Assembly: GCF_000835495.1 (NCBI RefSeq)
Contig: NW_015622544.1
Span: forward strand, 2,632,855-2,696,854
Direction of reading: 5' to 3'
Length of the DNA stretch: 64,000 nucleotides
DNA from: Cladophialophora immunda
Lineage: Eukaryota > Ascomycota > Eurotiomycetes > Chaetothyriales > Herpotrichiellaceae
Under the pieces are notes generated by a model. The model was not told where the DNA came from. It worked only from the letters and a program-made list of their open reading frames with translations, and did not search any database. A program made the translations under genes and the position numbers. Shown here one piece after another: positions 1 through 9,686 of the stretch (positions are counted from its first letter, which is position 1; each line of letters begins with the position of its first letter).

Positions 1-31
1 TTGGCGAGAATACAAGCCTGTACCGGCAGCT

Positions 32-1346
32 ATGGGGTCGTACGTGGAAAACACTGGCAAGATGCTCAACATCGCAGTGGCAGGCTTGGGACGGATGGTG
101 AGTTTCTGAGTTCCTTGTCCAACCTTCGCCTGGCGGAAGAGCCATATTTTTACAATATACGCATTTGTCTATGTTTATCCACACTCTCTCGGTCGCTTCC
201 GCCAATTTCGAGACATTATAACCCCCAGTCGACATGCTAACCATGTTCCGCTCCAACAGGGCAAACGCCACGTCGCAACCCTCCTCGGTCGCATCCCTCG
301 TGCCCGAGTGGTCGCAGTCTGCAGTGCCGCTCCCCACGAGACTGAATGGGCACGCGGGAACCAGGACTACGTCGATTTCGGCATCAAAGTCTACGACAGC
401 TACGAGGACATGTTGAACCACCAAGGCTTGCAAGCGGTGTGGATCTCGACCAGCACCGACGTGCACGCCAGCCAGACGATCAAGGCCGTGGAGAAGGGTC
501 TGCACGTCCTATGCGAGAAGCCATTGAGCACGGATCTAAACGAAGTACGTCTCCGCTCGGCCCATTGACCCCAGTCTCCCCTCGAGCCCTACTGACTCCT
601 CCTTTGACCCAGTACAGGTCTCGGCCGCGATCGCCGCCGCCAAATCGCGCCCCGACCTGAAAGTGATGGCCGGGTTCTCGCGGCGCTTCGACGCGTCGTA
701 CCGCGACGCCTACCAAAAGGTCAAATCTAACGCCATCGGCGAGGCGTACCTGGTCCGCAGCAACACGTGCGACCTGCTGGACGAGACGGGCTTCTTCGTC
801 GCCTACGCGAAGCGCAACGGCGGCATCTTCGTCGACTGCACGATCCACGACATCGACCTGGCGCTCTGGTTCATGGACAACCCGGCGCCGAAGTCCTGCT
901 TCGCCGTGGGCACGCTGAAGCACCACCCGGAGCTGGCCGAGAGCCAGGACGTGGACAACGGGGTCGGCGTGGTCGAGTTCCACGGCGGCAAGATCGCCTA
1001 CTTCCACGCCTCGCGCACCCAGTCCCACGGCCACGACGTCTGCACCGAGGTCAGCGGCACCCAGGGCAAGGTCATGGTCAACGTCATCCCCAGGGCCAAC
1101 AACGTGGTCGTCGCGGACAAGACGGGCATGAGGCACGAGGTCCAGCCCGAGTACTGGCAGCGGTTTGAGGAGGCGTTTGCCACCGAGGCCCAGGAGTTTG
1201 TCGCCTCCGTGCTCGAGGGCAAGGAGGTGCCCGTGCCATTGGAGACCGGGTTCATGGTCATGAAGATCGGGCGCGCGTTGCAGGAGAGCCTGCTGACGGG
1301 CAAGGTCGTGAGGTTCGATGAGCAGGGCAAGAGGATCGAGGAGTAA
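32..1346 (+). CDS. Gfo/Idh/MocA family oxidoreductase (inositol 2-dehydrogenase-like)
   Basis: Three exons (32-97, 260-544, 618-1346) join in phase 0 at GTGAGT...ACAG and GTACGT...ACAG introns to give 359 residues. The N-terminus has the Rossmann motif GLGRMGKRH, formed across intron 1. Around residue 105 is CEKPL, the EKP motif that holds the sugar and nicotinamide, and later comes FVDCTIHDIDLALWF, carrying the HDxD-like catalytic region. Family knowledge points to NAD(P)-dependent oxidation of myo-inositol or a related polyol or sugar in the cytosol; the substrate cannot be read from the sequence. No stop lies in frame between the ATG at 32 and the left edge, so a slightly longer N-terminus is possible. 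The gene converges on the next one. A second member of the family lies at 58000-59146. Confidence 0.9.
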
Positions 1347-1793
1347 ATGGGCCTCAGAGAGGCATTGACGAGTGAGAGGGCGTGGGATGTAGAGTCGAGA
1401 CGCCAGCGGTCCGCCTCGGCGTAACCATGTGGAAGTTTCGCGCCTTCCTACAAGACAAGGATGGGTTGGCGGGCGGTACAAGAGAAGGGAAACGCTGGAG
1501 GTGGTCACGGTGTATAGATCAGCGTTCTCTGTGTTCTCACCGTGATTACAGGCGGCGCAATGGGGAGGGGAAAGGGGTGGGAGAGGGAAGTTGATTTGCA
1601 TGAATCATGCTTAATGCTCATTGGCTATCTCTTGTGTGGTTCCTGACTAATTATGGCTTGGCGCCAAGCTCCTATCGACCTTCGACTGTGAATCTTGACA
1701 CAGCACACACAGTTCACTTCACCCTCACTTCACAGAGGGGACTCTCACACGCTCGGCACACACGACAAACGACGTATCCAAGATATCCTCACA
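1347..1793. other. convergent spacer
   Basis: This 447-base stretch lies between two convergent genes and should hold their 3' ends. It contains one CCTCGG at 1414-1419, the only isolated copy I found in a spacer outside the 28-44 kb block and the acyl-CoA synthetase promoter. No gene is seen. Confidence 0.5.
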
Positions 1794-3875
1794 CTAGTTC
1801 TTGGCAGTCTTCTTGCTGGCCTTCTTGTTGCCGACAGGGTTCGCAGCTGCGTTCGCAGCCGAACGCGCAGCAGGGGTCCGGACATACACCTCCTCCACGT
1901 AGTTGGGGTCGTTGCTGCGCATCCCCGCCTTCATGCGGCGACGGGCGTTGATCTGCTTGCGGTCCGTCCCCTGGTACTCAGTGTCCTGCCCCCTAGCAAT
2001 CCACCAAGACTCCGGATGCGGCTCGAAGGTGGCTTTGATGTGTTTGAACTCGGGCTTGTTCATCATGCTCCGTGAGAATCCGTGGACATTTTCGACGTGA
2101 AGGAAGTAGCCCGTGGTGTTCTGGAAGGCGTGGAAGCAGTTCAGGTTGCGGCCGGGACACATGTAGGGATCGGTGCAGTCGAGCAGAGAGGGCATACGGC
2201 GAGTCCATTTCGGAGCGTTGGGGTCTTGGTTGGTTTGCTGCAAGACACCTCGGTCGCGGGTGCGTTCGCCGTTATGTCTGATGAATGGGCCCATTGCGCT
2301 GACCATGGCAGGCTGGCTCACGTCGATGCGCGGACCATAGCCCTTGCCATTCTTGTTTTTCTTCTGTGGATTTTCAGGCTCCTTGTTGGCGTTGCCAGAC
2401 CCAGTGTCAGTGTCGTTGTTCGCATCATCCGCCTTGCGTTTTCTAGTATTTGGTTTCTCGGCTTTGTCCTCGTCATCCTTCACGGCAACACCAGCAGGAA
2501 TAGCATGGACGGCGAGCTCGCTAGTCGCAGGAGGATCGACACCACCGACATTGACAGCGCAGGGCATGTTGGTAGGAGTGTGGAGGCCAGAGGAAAGATG
2601 ACCGTGAGTGTCCTTGCTCATCTTGCTATTGACTTGAGCAGCTGCAGCGTCGCAGGGCATTACGTCGATGAACTTGTACTCTGGCGTTTTTCGACGACGA
2701 GTGACGGACTTAGTTTGTGCGGAGAGAGAGCTGTTTTGAACAGGTTCAGTAACTGTATCGCTGGCGCCAAGGTTGGGAAGGTCGACTGCTGCACCCCTGA
2801 CGAATTCGCGCGTCAAGGCATCGAGGTCTGGCAGTTCCCCTTCGAGCCCTTCCACCGCGTATGGGTTAAAGCGAATCGGAATGCTGGACGCTTCTCCATT
2901 TGACGCTGGCTCGAACTCTTCAACCACGTATGGGTTAAAGCGAATTGGATTATAGGGCGGCACCTTGTAGGGCGGCCCATTCGACGCCGACTTAAGCCCT
3001 TCCACCGCGTATGGGTTAAAGCGAATTGGAGTGCTGGACGCCACATTTGAAGCCGACTCGAAACCAGGCGGGAAAACAGATGGATCTGGAGCAGCAGATG
3101 GTCAGTTTGTCGTCGCACATCGGCAAGGTATGTACTTGCCGTTCTGCCAGACTTTCGCATTGACTGTTCCTGGGTGCATGTCCTTGGGGGCATCGAATTG
3201 AGAACCAACACCGTTCAAGGCCATGTCATCGGTGACGCCTGTCCCCACAGGATGGCTGGCTGCCTCCAAGTCGAAGAAAGAGTCAAGTCCAGGAGGTGGG
3301 TAATTGGTGCCAGTGGCAGCAAGACCTTGAGTCGTGGTGTCAGTGGCAGCAAACCCGCCGGTGTTGTTGTCAAGAGGAGCCATGTCGTTCATGAAATTGC
3401 CAGTGGAAGCAAAACCATGGGTGTTGTTGTCAAGAGGAGCAAGATTGTTTATGAAATTGCCAGTGGGAAAAAACTCATGGCTGATGTTGTCAGTGGCAGC
3501 AAAACCAGGAGTGTTGTTGCCAAGAGGAGCAAGGCCATTCATGAAATTGTCAGTGACAGCAAAACCGGGAGTGTTATTGACTGCGTCGCCTTCGAGCAAT
3601 CCGGTGAAGGAGAAGTCTGGTAGGGCAGTGCCATTCTGAAGACGCGTCAACGACAATGTTCAGGGAACTGATGGGCTTTCATCGCTTACCAGTTCAGCTT
3701 CGAGAAGCACACGCAAAAAGGCAAACTCCTCATCGACAGCGTCACCTTGAGCGAAGGCGGTGCTGGTCGGGGCTTCACTGCTCACTGGCGCTGCCCCAGC
3801 GATGCTGACGCCACGCGGGTCCATGGACTGATTCTCATTCGCCGGCGCCGGCAGAAGAGGTCTCGGCGCGCCCAT
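1794..3875 (-). CDS. repeat-rich hypothetical protein with a C2H2-like Cys/His cluster
   Basis: I read three exons on the minus strand: 3690-3875, 3136-3635 and 1794-3033, giving 641 residues. Intron 1 (3636-3689, GTAAGC...TTCAG) is clear. Intron 2 (3034-3135) is inferred because it is the junction that restores frame; its exact ends are uncertain. Exon 2 encodes diverged 20-residue repeats of the type NNTxGFAxTxNFMN, and exon 3 opens with three copies of a segment built on IRFNPYxVE. The middle is lysine- and proline-rich with a likely nuclear signal (KAEKPNTRKRKADD). Near the C-terminus is CPGRNLNC...HVENVH (C-x6-C-x12-H-x4-H), which resembles a single zinc finger, and the tail is basic. 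A nuclear or DNA-binding role is possible, but no family is recognised. Confidence 0.6.
2830..3050. repeat. in-gene direct repeats encoding IRFNPYxVE segments
   Basis: The string atgggttaaagcgaat occurs at about 2861, 2930 and 3011, at spacings of 69 and 81 bases, both multiples of three. Each copy encodes IRFNPY(A/V)VE followed by a serine/asparagine-rich linker on the minus strand. Confidence 0.85.
3351..3590. repeat. 60-base minisatellite inside the hypothetical gene
   Basis: A unit starting gtgttgttgtcaagaggagc repeats exactly 60 bases apart at 3361 and 3421. Diverged units start near 3481 and 3511. The period is a multiple of three, so the protein gains 20-residue repeats without a frame shift. 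Confidence 0.85.
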
Positions 3876-4987
3876 ATTCGGAAGGTAGGAGATCCAGCCT
3901 TGTGCGAGCGTGGACAGGCGCTTGACGGATGGTGTTGATGATTACAACAAGCGGCGCGACAAAGGAAAGATGATGTTACAAGAAAATCTCGACAATGTGG
4001 GAGAGGTGTTGATGAAAGGTAAGGTGAGGGAGTGTGAAAAGTTTCAGTCGAGACTTTTGATCGAGCGAACTGCCCTGCCCTGCCCTGTGAGTGAAATACG
4101 GCGCTAGCGAGGAACGCGGTCTGGTATAAAGATCCGGCGGTGCAAATGGACCAGGAGCACCCTCCAGTGGCCCATATTGCAGCTTGCACAGTGCTCTACA
4201 ATTGTCAGGACATTCCATTTCGTCGTCGTGGTGTACTTTGAGCTTGTACACTGTCGCCTCTCGGACCACTCTCCATGACTTCTCGCTCGCAGCGGAGAAG
4301 AACAAAAGCCTCTCGTTGGGAAGCTCAATCATGGCCTGAACTGATCTGGGGACGCTCGTGGTGAACGGGAGGGAGAAAGAGAAAGGTAAGGACAAAGGCT
4401 ACGAGCCTCTACTTGTATACCATGAAATGCCCAGACTTTGCCCAGCCATGAGCATTGACGTCACTTCACAGCCTTTCACGTTTCCCACGACCACAGAGAG
4501 CCAGGCCAGCGATATGAGATCGTGATCAGAAGTTCCTACAAGCCACTACTATCGCGTAGCTGGATCTCCAACGCAAGAGGACGGACTACGAACAAGAGAG
4601 ACCTTTCTTTATGGTTTCCATTTGACCGGGACTACTTGGAAGAGAGGGATTCACGCAGATTCTACAAGAGGCATGACAACGGGCGAGAGAAATCCAGTAT
4701 GGCAATGGAATGGCTTGGGAAAATATCTTCAGGAACAACTCGGGGATTAGAGGAAACCAGACAAGCCCAAAAAAGATAAAAGAAATCACAGGAAACAACA
4801 AGTTCCGCAAGAAGTGCCGCGTCGATTGTTGCGCTTGGGTATTTGAATTGATATGTCATTCGGTCATTTTAGCAAAGATCCTCCCTCAGAAAGGCACTTT
4901 CCAAACAGTGCTCGTTGATTTGGAGGCAGTAGCGTTCAAAAGTTGCCATTTACAAAAACGCGCAGTCCTGCACGGTTTGGACTTGAC
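3876..4987. other. intergenic, possibly promoter of the repeat-rich gene
   Basis: No convincing gene is seen in these 1.1 kb. A minus-strand open frame from about 4395 to 3976 includes a protein-like run (MIELPNERLLFF onward) but has no recognisable family or clear splice partner, so I leave it uncalled. The part next to 3876 should hold the 5' leader and promoter of the repeat-rich gene. Confidence 0.4.
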
Positions 4988-5632
4988 CTATGTCATCCCG
5001 GTTTGCTGCGTCCCTGAATCAACATGCTCGTCCGTTTCAGGAAGATCCTTGAAGTCTTGGTCTGACATCTGGCTCAAGAAAGCGTCAAATTCTGCTCCCG
5101 CCATCTCTGCCGTGTAGTCCTCGACGAGTTCGTCAACAATCTGATCCGATGCCAGTGTCGGTCCGTCGACATCATCTGCAGTTGCCGTCGTGCTGGGCTT
5201 GTCCGCCGTCAACGCCGCGACCATTTCGGTGACGTCCTTGTACCCCGTTGACTGGAGAACCTGGGGGATAAGACGTTTGATCTCTGCGACCGCAACGGGA
5301 TCTGGGATGGGGGACAGCGAGGCCGGATCAAGCGTTACCAACGAGCCGTAAGAGTGAGGAAGCGGTGCATCGAGAGTGCGAGCCAGCGGTGTGGGCGTCC
5401 GATGGAATTGAACGGGGAACGACAACATAAGTTGACCCGCTAATGGAGACTGGGTTCTCAACAGCCCGGCCGTGGGGTGATGTAGAGGCATGGGCATCTT
5501 TATGCTGAAAGGTGATTCATGATCCTGTAGTAGAGGACTGGATTGTGTCGCAGTAGGTGATGGATCTTCGGGTGTCGTCTGCTCGCTGAAAGTTGAGAAG
5601 CATCTCTTTCGTCCCCGTGGAGATCCGTCCAT
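4988..5632 (-). CDS. hypothetical acidic protein, 214 aa
   Basis: A single open frame runs from an ATG at 5632 to a stop at 4988. The N-terminal third is rich in Ser, Thr and Pro, with a basic start (MDGSPRGRKRC). The central part contains a short predicted helix (AEIKRLIPQVLQSTGYKDV), and the last 60 residues are strongly acidic (for example DELVEDYTAEMAGAEFDAFL). This composition suits an intrinsically disordered regulatory protein or transcriptional co-factor, but no domain is recognised and that role is only a guess. No intron is needed. It could be a lineage-specific gene. Confidence 0.5.
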   Translation of the reverse strand: MDGSPRGRKRCFSTFSEQTTPEDPSPTATQSSPLLQDHESPFSIKMPMPLHHPTAGLLRTQSPLAGQLMLSFPVQFHRTPTPLARTLDAPLPHSYGSLVTLDPASLSPIPDPVAVAEIKRLIPQVLQSTGYKDVTEMVAALTADKPSTTATADDVDGPTLASDQIVDELVEDYTAEMAGAEFDAFLSQMSDQDFKDLPETDEHVDSGTQQTGMT

Positions 5633-6350
5633 TTTTAAACAGTTCCCTAGGGTTTCCTGCTATCCCTTATTCCGGGAGAGTGAATTCCACGTTTTGCTGT
5701 GCTGGTAGAGACGAGGTGGAGAAGTTTGTCGTTGGGCGATCCGGTTGGGTGGTATGCAAGGGGGTTGAGTAAGTCTGATTTGAGACAACGTAAGGGAGGG
5801 CTGGAACCTCACCCGCCCAATGTGTCAATGTGATCAAAGGGATGGCCTCCTGATTCATTCGAGGGGTGAGAAGGACGCTTCGTTTTCACAGTGTAGAATA
5901 AGTCCAGTGGTGAAGGTGACATGGAGGATTTTCCAACCTGGAAGGTGCGCTGGTTTTCTAACACGCAGGCTGCGCAGGCAGATCAATCGCGAACATGTAC
6001 ATGCAGAGCACGTTCTTTCTAGTTGTGAAACTCCACTTGAGACAAATAGAGATTGACAAAGCCACATAACCACTGTGGTCGGTGGACTTGTTTGCTTGGG
6101 CTAATGTTTGCATACATCAATCAAAGGAGTGTGTTGAAGTTATCAAGCTCCTACAATGTTTGTGCCTTGTAGCCGCCTGTGGGGGCAGTCCTGGTCCGTG
6201 TCCACCGTTAAAGCGAGTGTGTATAACACAGTATTCCATCTCAGTTGTACGTCATATTACTCGTATGCTGATAGACCACCGCAGTGCAGTCGTGTCTCTC
6301 GACACATCAGCAAATCTGCCGTCAAATCTTCCGGTGGCTGGAAGGTAGGG
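5633..6350. other. intergenic
   Basis: These 718 bases lie upstream of the acidic protein and downstream of the HAD gene. Short open frames on both strands show no protein-like pattern. Nothing is called. Confidence 0.4.
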
Positions 6351-7162
6351 TCACTTTTTACTGTCAATGTCGGCCAACAGCTTCTCGTACTCACTCCAAT
6401 CCCACATGATGCGCTTGCACCCGGTGTCGAGAAGGTGGTTGGCCATTTCGTGCTTCTGGCCTCTTGTGTGTGTGGAACCAACATATCCCAAGCATGGTAT
6501 TTTTCCATTCACAGCTGCCAGAGCCCCGGACCCGCTATCTTCGGTAGTCAAGCATTCTTTTGCACCGGCCCCAAGCTGCTGAAGGGCGTGAAGGTAGACG
6601 GCAGGGTTTGGCTTGCTGGTTGGAAATGGCAATGAGTCGGTAGCCGAAAAGATGTTGTCCGGGTGGAAGAATCTGTCGTGGCCTGCTTTCACAAGGCAAG
6701 CTTTAATGCGTCGAATGGACGAGGAGGAGACGACAGCCAGCTTGTATTTGCCTTGTTGACGAAGCTTCTGGAGCGCCTCGATCGATCCAGGGCAGGGCTC
6801 AGCTTTCGCCTCGATCTGTTCAACCACACGATCCTCCTCGAGCTTGACGTAGGCCCGTAGTTCATCGTGGTCCAGAGTGAAGCCGAGTTGTTGCTGCAGG
6901 ATAGCCATGATGTTGCGGAAGTTGAGGCCAACGAACTGAGAGATCAGGTCTTCGGATGAATAGCGAACGTCAATGCCTTTCTTCTCCAGGATCTCGTTGA
7001 CTATCCCACTACAAACGTCAAAAGCAATGTCTTCAGAGAGCACCAGGGTGTTGTCACAATCGAAAAGAAGGTATTTGATCTGTACGCGTCGTGTCAATCT
7101 AAGTCACACCAGATTGTGACAAAGATCCGGTGAGAAACCAACGGATCTGGACTCACAGCCAT
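6351..7162 (-). CDS. HAD-superfamily hydrolase (phosphoglycolate-phosphatase-like)
   Basis: The coding sequence is split into a 6-base first exon (7157-7162, Met-Ala) and 6351-7079. A GTGAGT...TACAG intron of 77 bases joins them in phase 0 to give the N-terminus MAIKYLLFDCDNTLVLSE, 244 residues in all. The HAD motifs are present in order: DCDNT (motif I, the nucleophile Asp and acid/base Asp), VVSSSS (motif II), SKPNP with the motif III Lys, and TTEDSGSG (motif IV). A helical cap lies between motifs I and II, as in class IA phosphatases. The protein probably hydrolyses a small phosphate ester in the cytosol; the substrate is unknown. Confidence 0.88.
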
Positions 7163-7812
7163 GATTTTCTCTCAGAAAGCAACTGATGATATGCTTCCTG
7201 TCGAGCTGCTCGGGCGCCTGCTTGAGAGGAAAGGTGGGAATGAAGGACGGGAGAGAGCGACGGGTGGGGAACGCGCTTGCATAAAGAGTGACCGAAAGAA
7301 CAAGATGCAGGTAGTTGATTGCATAGGCAGGTTGGCAATGCAAATAGGACCGCAGGCAGTGAATGGGACCCAGGTGCCCACAAAGTCACGGGACTAAGGC
7401 AGTCGGCCGATCTGCCCTTTGTGAAGGAAATACTTCAATTAGTGCGCTAGCGTGCGGATCGGAATATTGTATTGCCGGTGACGGGGTCGGCGGTGATGTC
7501 TCTGGAAGCAACTGCATGCCAGAATAATATCAAAGGGGGGAGCCATACCACCAAAAACTGACAAGGCTGGACAAGGCTGAGCAAGGCTGAGGAATCAACT
7601 CGGAATTGTAACTCCTGGCACACACTTGGCCAAGCGAGAACGGCTGGCAAATCACCCTGTATGCAAAGACGCAAGTGGTTGTCATGAATGGACCATAGAT
7701 TTGTTTCGATGTTCCAAGACTTTCGCCCAGGAGCGTTGGCCAAATTCAGGTGGGAGAAGGAAAACTTCCCAACCTAACTCATGAGACCCACTGTTGATAC
7801 CAAACCGTTGAA
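7163..7812. other. intergenic
   Basis: These 650 bases hold the promoter of the HAD gene and the 3' side of the glycosyltransferase gene, both on the minus strand. A stretch near 7560-7590 repeats caaggctga-type words (acaaggctggacaaggctgagcaaggctgag). No gene is seen. Confidence 0.4.
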
Positions 7813-8865
7813 TCAAGGATAAGGCAAAACATCCTGGGATTTGCCAACATCCTGAGGCAGTGGAGTCTTCTCGGTAAACGGGGCCTCGGTATCGACCAGC
7901 TCGTCCACCGTCACAAGCCCTATACCCTCCGGCTGCATTTCTTGTCGGTGTGTTCTCCACTCACGAAATATGTTCCACCACCATTGATGTGTTTCTCCGT
8001 CTCTACCAAGGTGGCCTGCAACACCATCGAGGCTGACTTGCCGCTCCCAGGGCTTGTCGACAATATAATGAAGCACCACGAGATTGTCATCGGACCATAT
8101 CCGAGGGTGCCAATACCTCATGGTCTTTAAAGCATTGTATTTCCAGGACAGAGGATGCCACTTGCCACAGAAAAATTCGGCGAGGAAGTCCTGATCCGGG
8201 AACTGATAGTTCTTTAGCTGGTCGCTGGCATCAAAGAAACGAAGCATTCTGCTCCACAGCTGCTCGGAGGGATCGAAGAGAAACATCCCGCTGTTTAAGA
8301 GGTGGTAGGTGGGCCGACATTTTGAGGTAATCTCTGGGGCCACTTCGTCAGGTTGGTTCAACGGTGTATACGCACAATTGCCCTTGTTCCATTCGGATGG
8401 AGCCCATGGATCACGATCCAGATTACACACACAGGCGTGATTGGCACCGATCCAGTCACGAGCTGGCAGTTTGAATTCGAAGATGTCGTCGGAATTCTGG
8501 AAGACAGCCATATCGGCATCCAGAAAGACGGCTCTCGTGAAACCTAGCTTGTAGATCTCGAAGGCCCGGAGTTTGGTAAATGTGTCTTTGAAGCGTTCAG
8601 CAACACTGCCAGTATTCTCCTGATCCTTCCTAGGCAGCAAAAGGGGAACTCGTTCAAGTTGTATCCTGCCATAGTTCTCGGCTTCTTCTTGGAGGGCAGC
8701 GAGAGCCTTGTCTCCCAACGAGTCAGTGTATTGCACCAGCAGAGGATAATTCGATTTGTGTTTGTCAAGAGTATGAGCTAGGACAATGACACCGGGAAGA
8801 TATGTTGGTTTTGTCACCAAGGTCACCCAGCATCGTTTTTCAGGAGCCGACGTTAAGGATCCCAT
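7813..8865 (-). CDS. GT8 family glycosyltransferase (galactinol-synthase/glycogenin-like)
   Basis: A single exon encodes 350 residues, with the start set at the ATG at 8863-8865 (MGSLTSAPEKRCWVTL). The fold markers of family 8 are visible: VTLVTKPTYLPGVIVLAHTL at the N-terminus, the metal-binding DxD in VFLDADMAVF, LLNSGMFLFDPS, and the C-terminal LHYIVDKPW. These retaining enzymes transfer glucose or galactose from a UDP-sugar to an acceptor such as inositol or glycogenin. The acceptor here cannot be told. No signal peptide or membrane segment is seen, so a cytosolic role is likely. Confidence 0.88.
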   Translation of the reverse strand: MGSLTSAPEKRCWVTLVTKPTYLPGVIVLAHTLDKHKSNYPLLVQYTDSLGDKALAALQEEAENYGRIQLERVPLLLPRKDQENTGSVAERFKDTFTKLRAFEIYKLGFTRAVFLDADMAVFQNSDDIFEFKLPARDWIGANHACVCNLDRDPWAPSEWNKGNCAYTPLNQPDEVAPEITSKCRPTYHLLNSGMFLFDPSEQLWSRMLRFFDASDQLKNYQFPDQDFLAEFFCGKWHPLSWKYNALKTMRYWHPRIWSDDNLVVLHYIVDKPWERQVSLDGVAGHLGRDGETHQWWWNIFREWRTHRQEMQPEGIGLVTVDELVDTEAPFTEKTPLPQDVGKSQDVLPYP

Positions 8866-9686
8866 ATTGCCAGGAACTCCCAAACAAATGGTGTTCTGGG
8901 AGATTGAAGCACAATGTAGGACCTTGGACAGGCTAGATGCCTAGTTAATCCCTCAAACTTTTTGAATGCCATCTCAGCCTCGTGCTCACTGGCTGATGCC
9001 ACAGGCCCTTTCAAAGTCATGTCGTCATTGACCATTGAAAGCCTCTTCGCAAGACCAGGTAACAATAGCTGCACCTATAAGCACCAGAGCACGGGTTTCT
9101 GGATACTCGTACATTGGACAGGCAGGAAGCACACGAACTGGTGTTGGATGTAATGCTTTATAAGGAGGTCCACGCATTACAATGCAATCTCGCCTGGCAA
9201 AGGGAGAGAAGCTCGTGAGATTGGCAGACATGGCGCCTGAGCTCGAATCAGAATACCCGAAGCAAGGGAAGGAATGTGATTGGCGGAAACTTGACTCTGG
9301 GCTGGTTTCTCCGCCGACCGATTCGGCATCGCCTTTGTTGACATTGGAATCCACCAACGGGAAGGTTAGCCGAAGACAGACCCCTCGCCTAACCCGGAAA
9401 GCAGCCTTTCAGCTGCAATCCTCAGCTGTCACGGAGTGAAGAAGAATCCCTCCTGTTCGTTCTCTGTCTCATGATTATGTTAGGCTGACAATTGAACTTC
9501 AGCTCATCTTCCCTTCTCTTCAACCGACCATTCTATCGACTCTTGGGAATATCTTGGATACCAACTCTTTCTCGTCCATCACAGCCTGGCCGTTGCGGAA
9601 GCCTCGTGCCCTTCTCCACTTCCTCCCGAAGCAAAATCAGAAGGAAAAGCTACGTATCTGAGCCGACTTGCGTCTGACATGCAGCC
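8866..9686. other. divergent promoter region between GT8 and alpha-actinin genes
   Basis: This 821-base region separates two divergent genes and should hold both promoters. A plus-strand open frame at 9182-9439 (85 codons) has a fairly protein-like composition but no known family and no clear splice partner. It could be an upstream open frame of the alpha-actinin transcript. I do not call it as a gene. Confidence 0.4.

Noticed and set aside
1414..1419. CCTCGG between the first two genes
   Set aside because: It lies in a convergent spacer, where a regulator site is not expected; one copy is within chance for the amount of spacer DNA.
480..1601. 373-codon open frame antisense to the first oxidoreductase gene
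   Set aside because: It is a shadow of a GC-rich coding region; the opposite strand has clear Gfo/Idh motifs and splice sites.
3976..4395. 139-codon minus-strand frame with a protein-like middle
   Set aside because: No family, no good splice partner and no conserved motif could be found, so it is mentioned only in the spacer entry.
9182..9439. 85-codon plus-strand frame before alpha-actinin
   Set aside because: There is no recognisable domain, and it could be 5' leader sequence. Not enough to call a gene.
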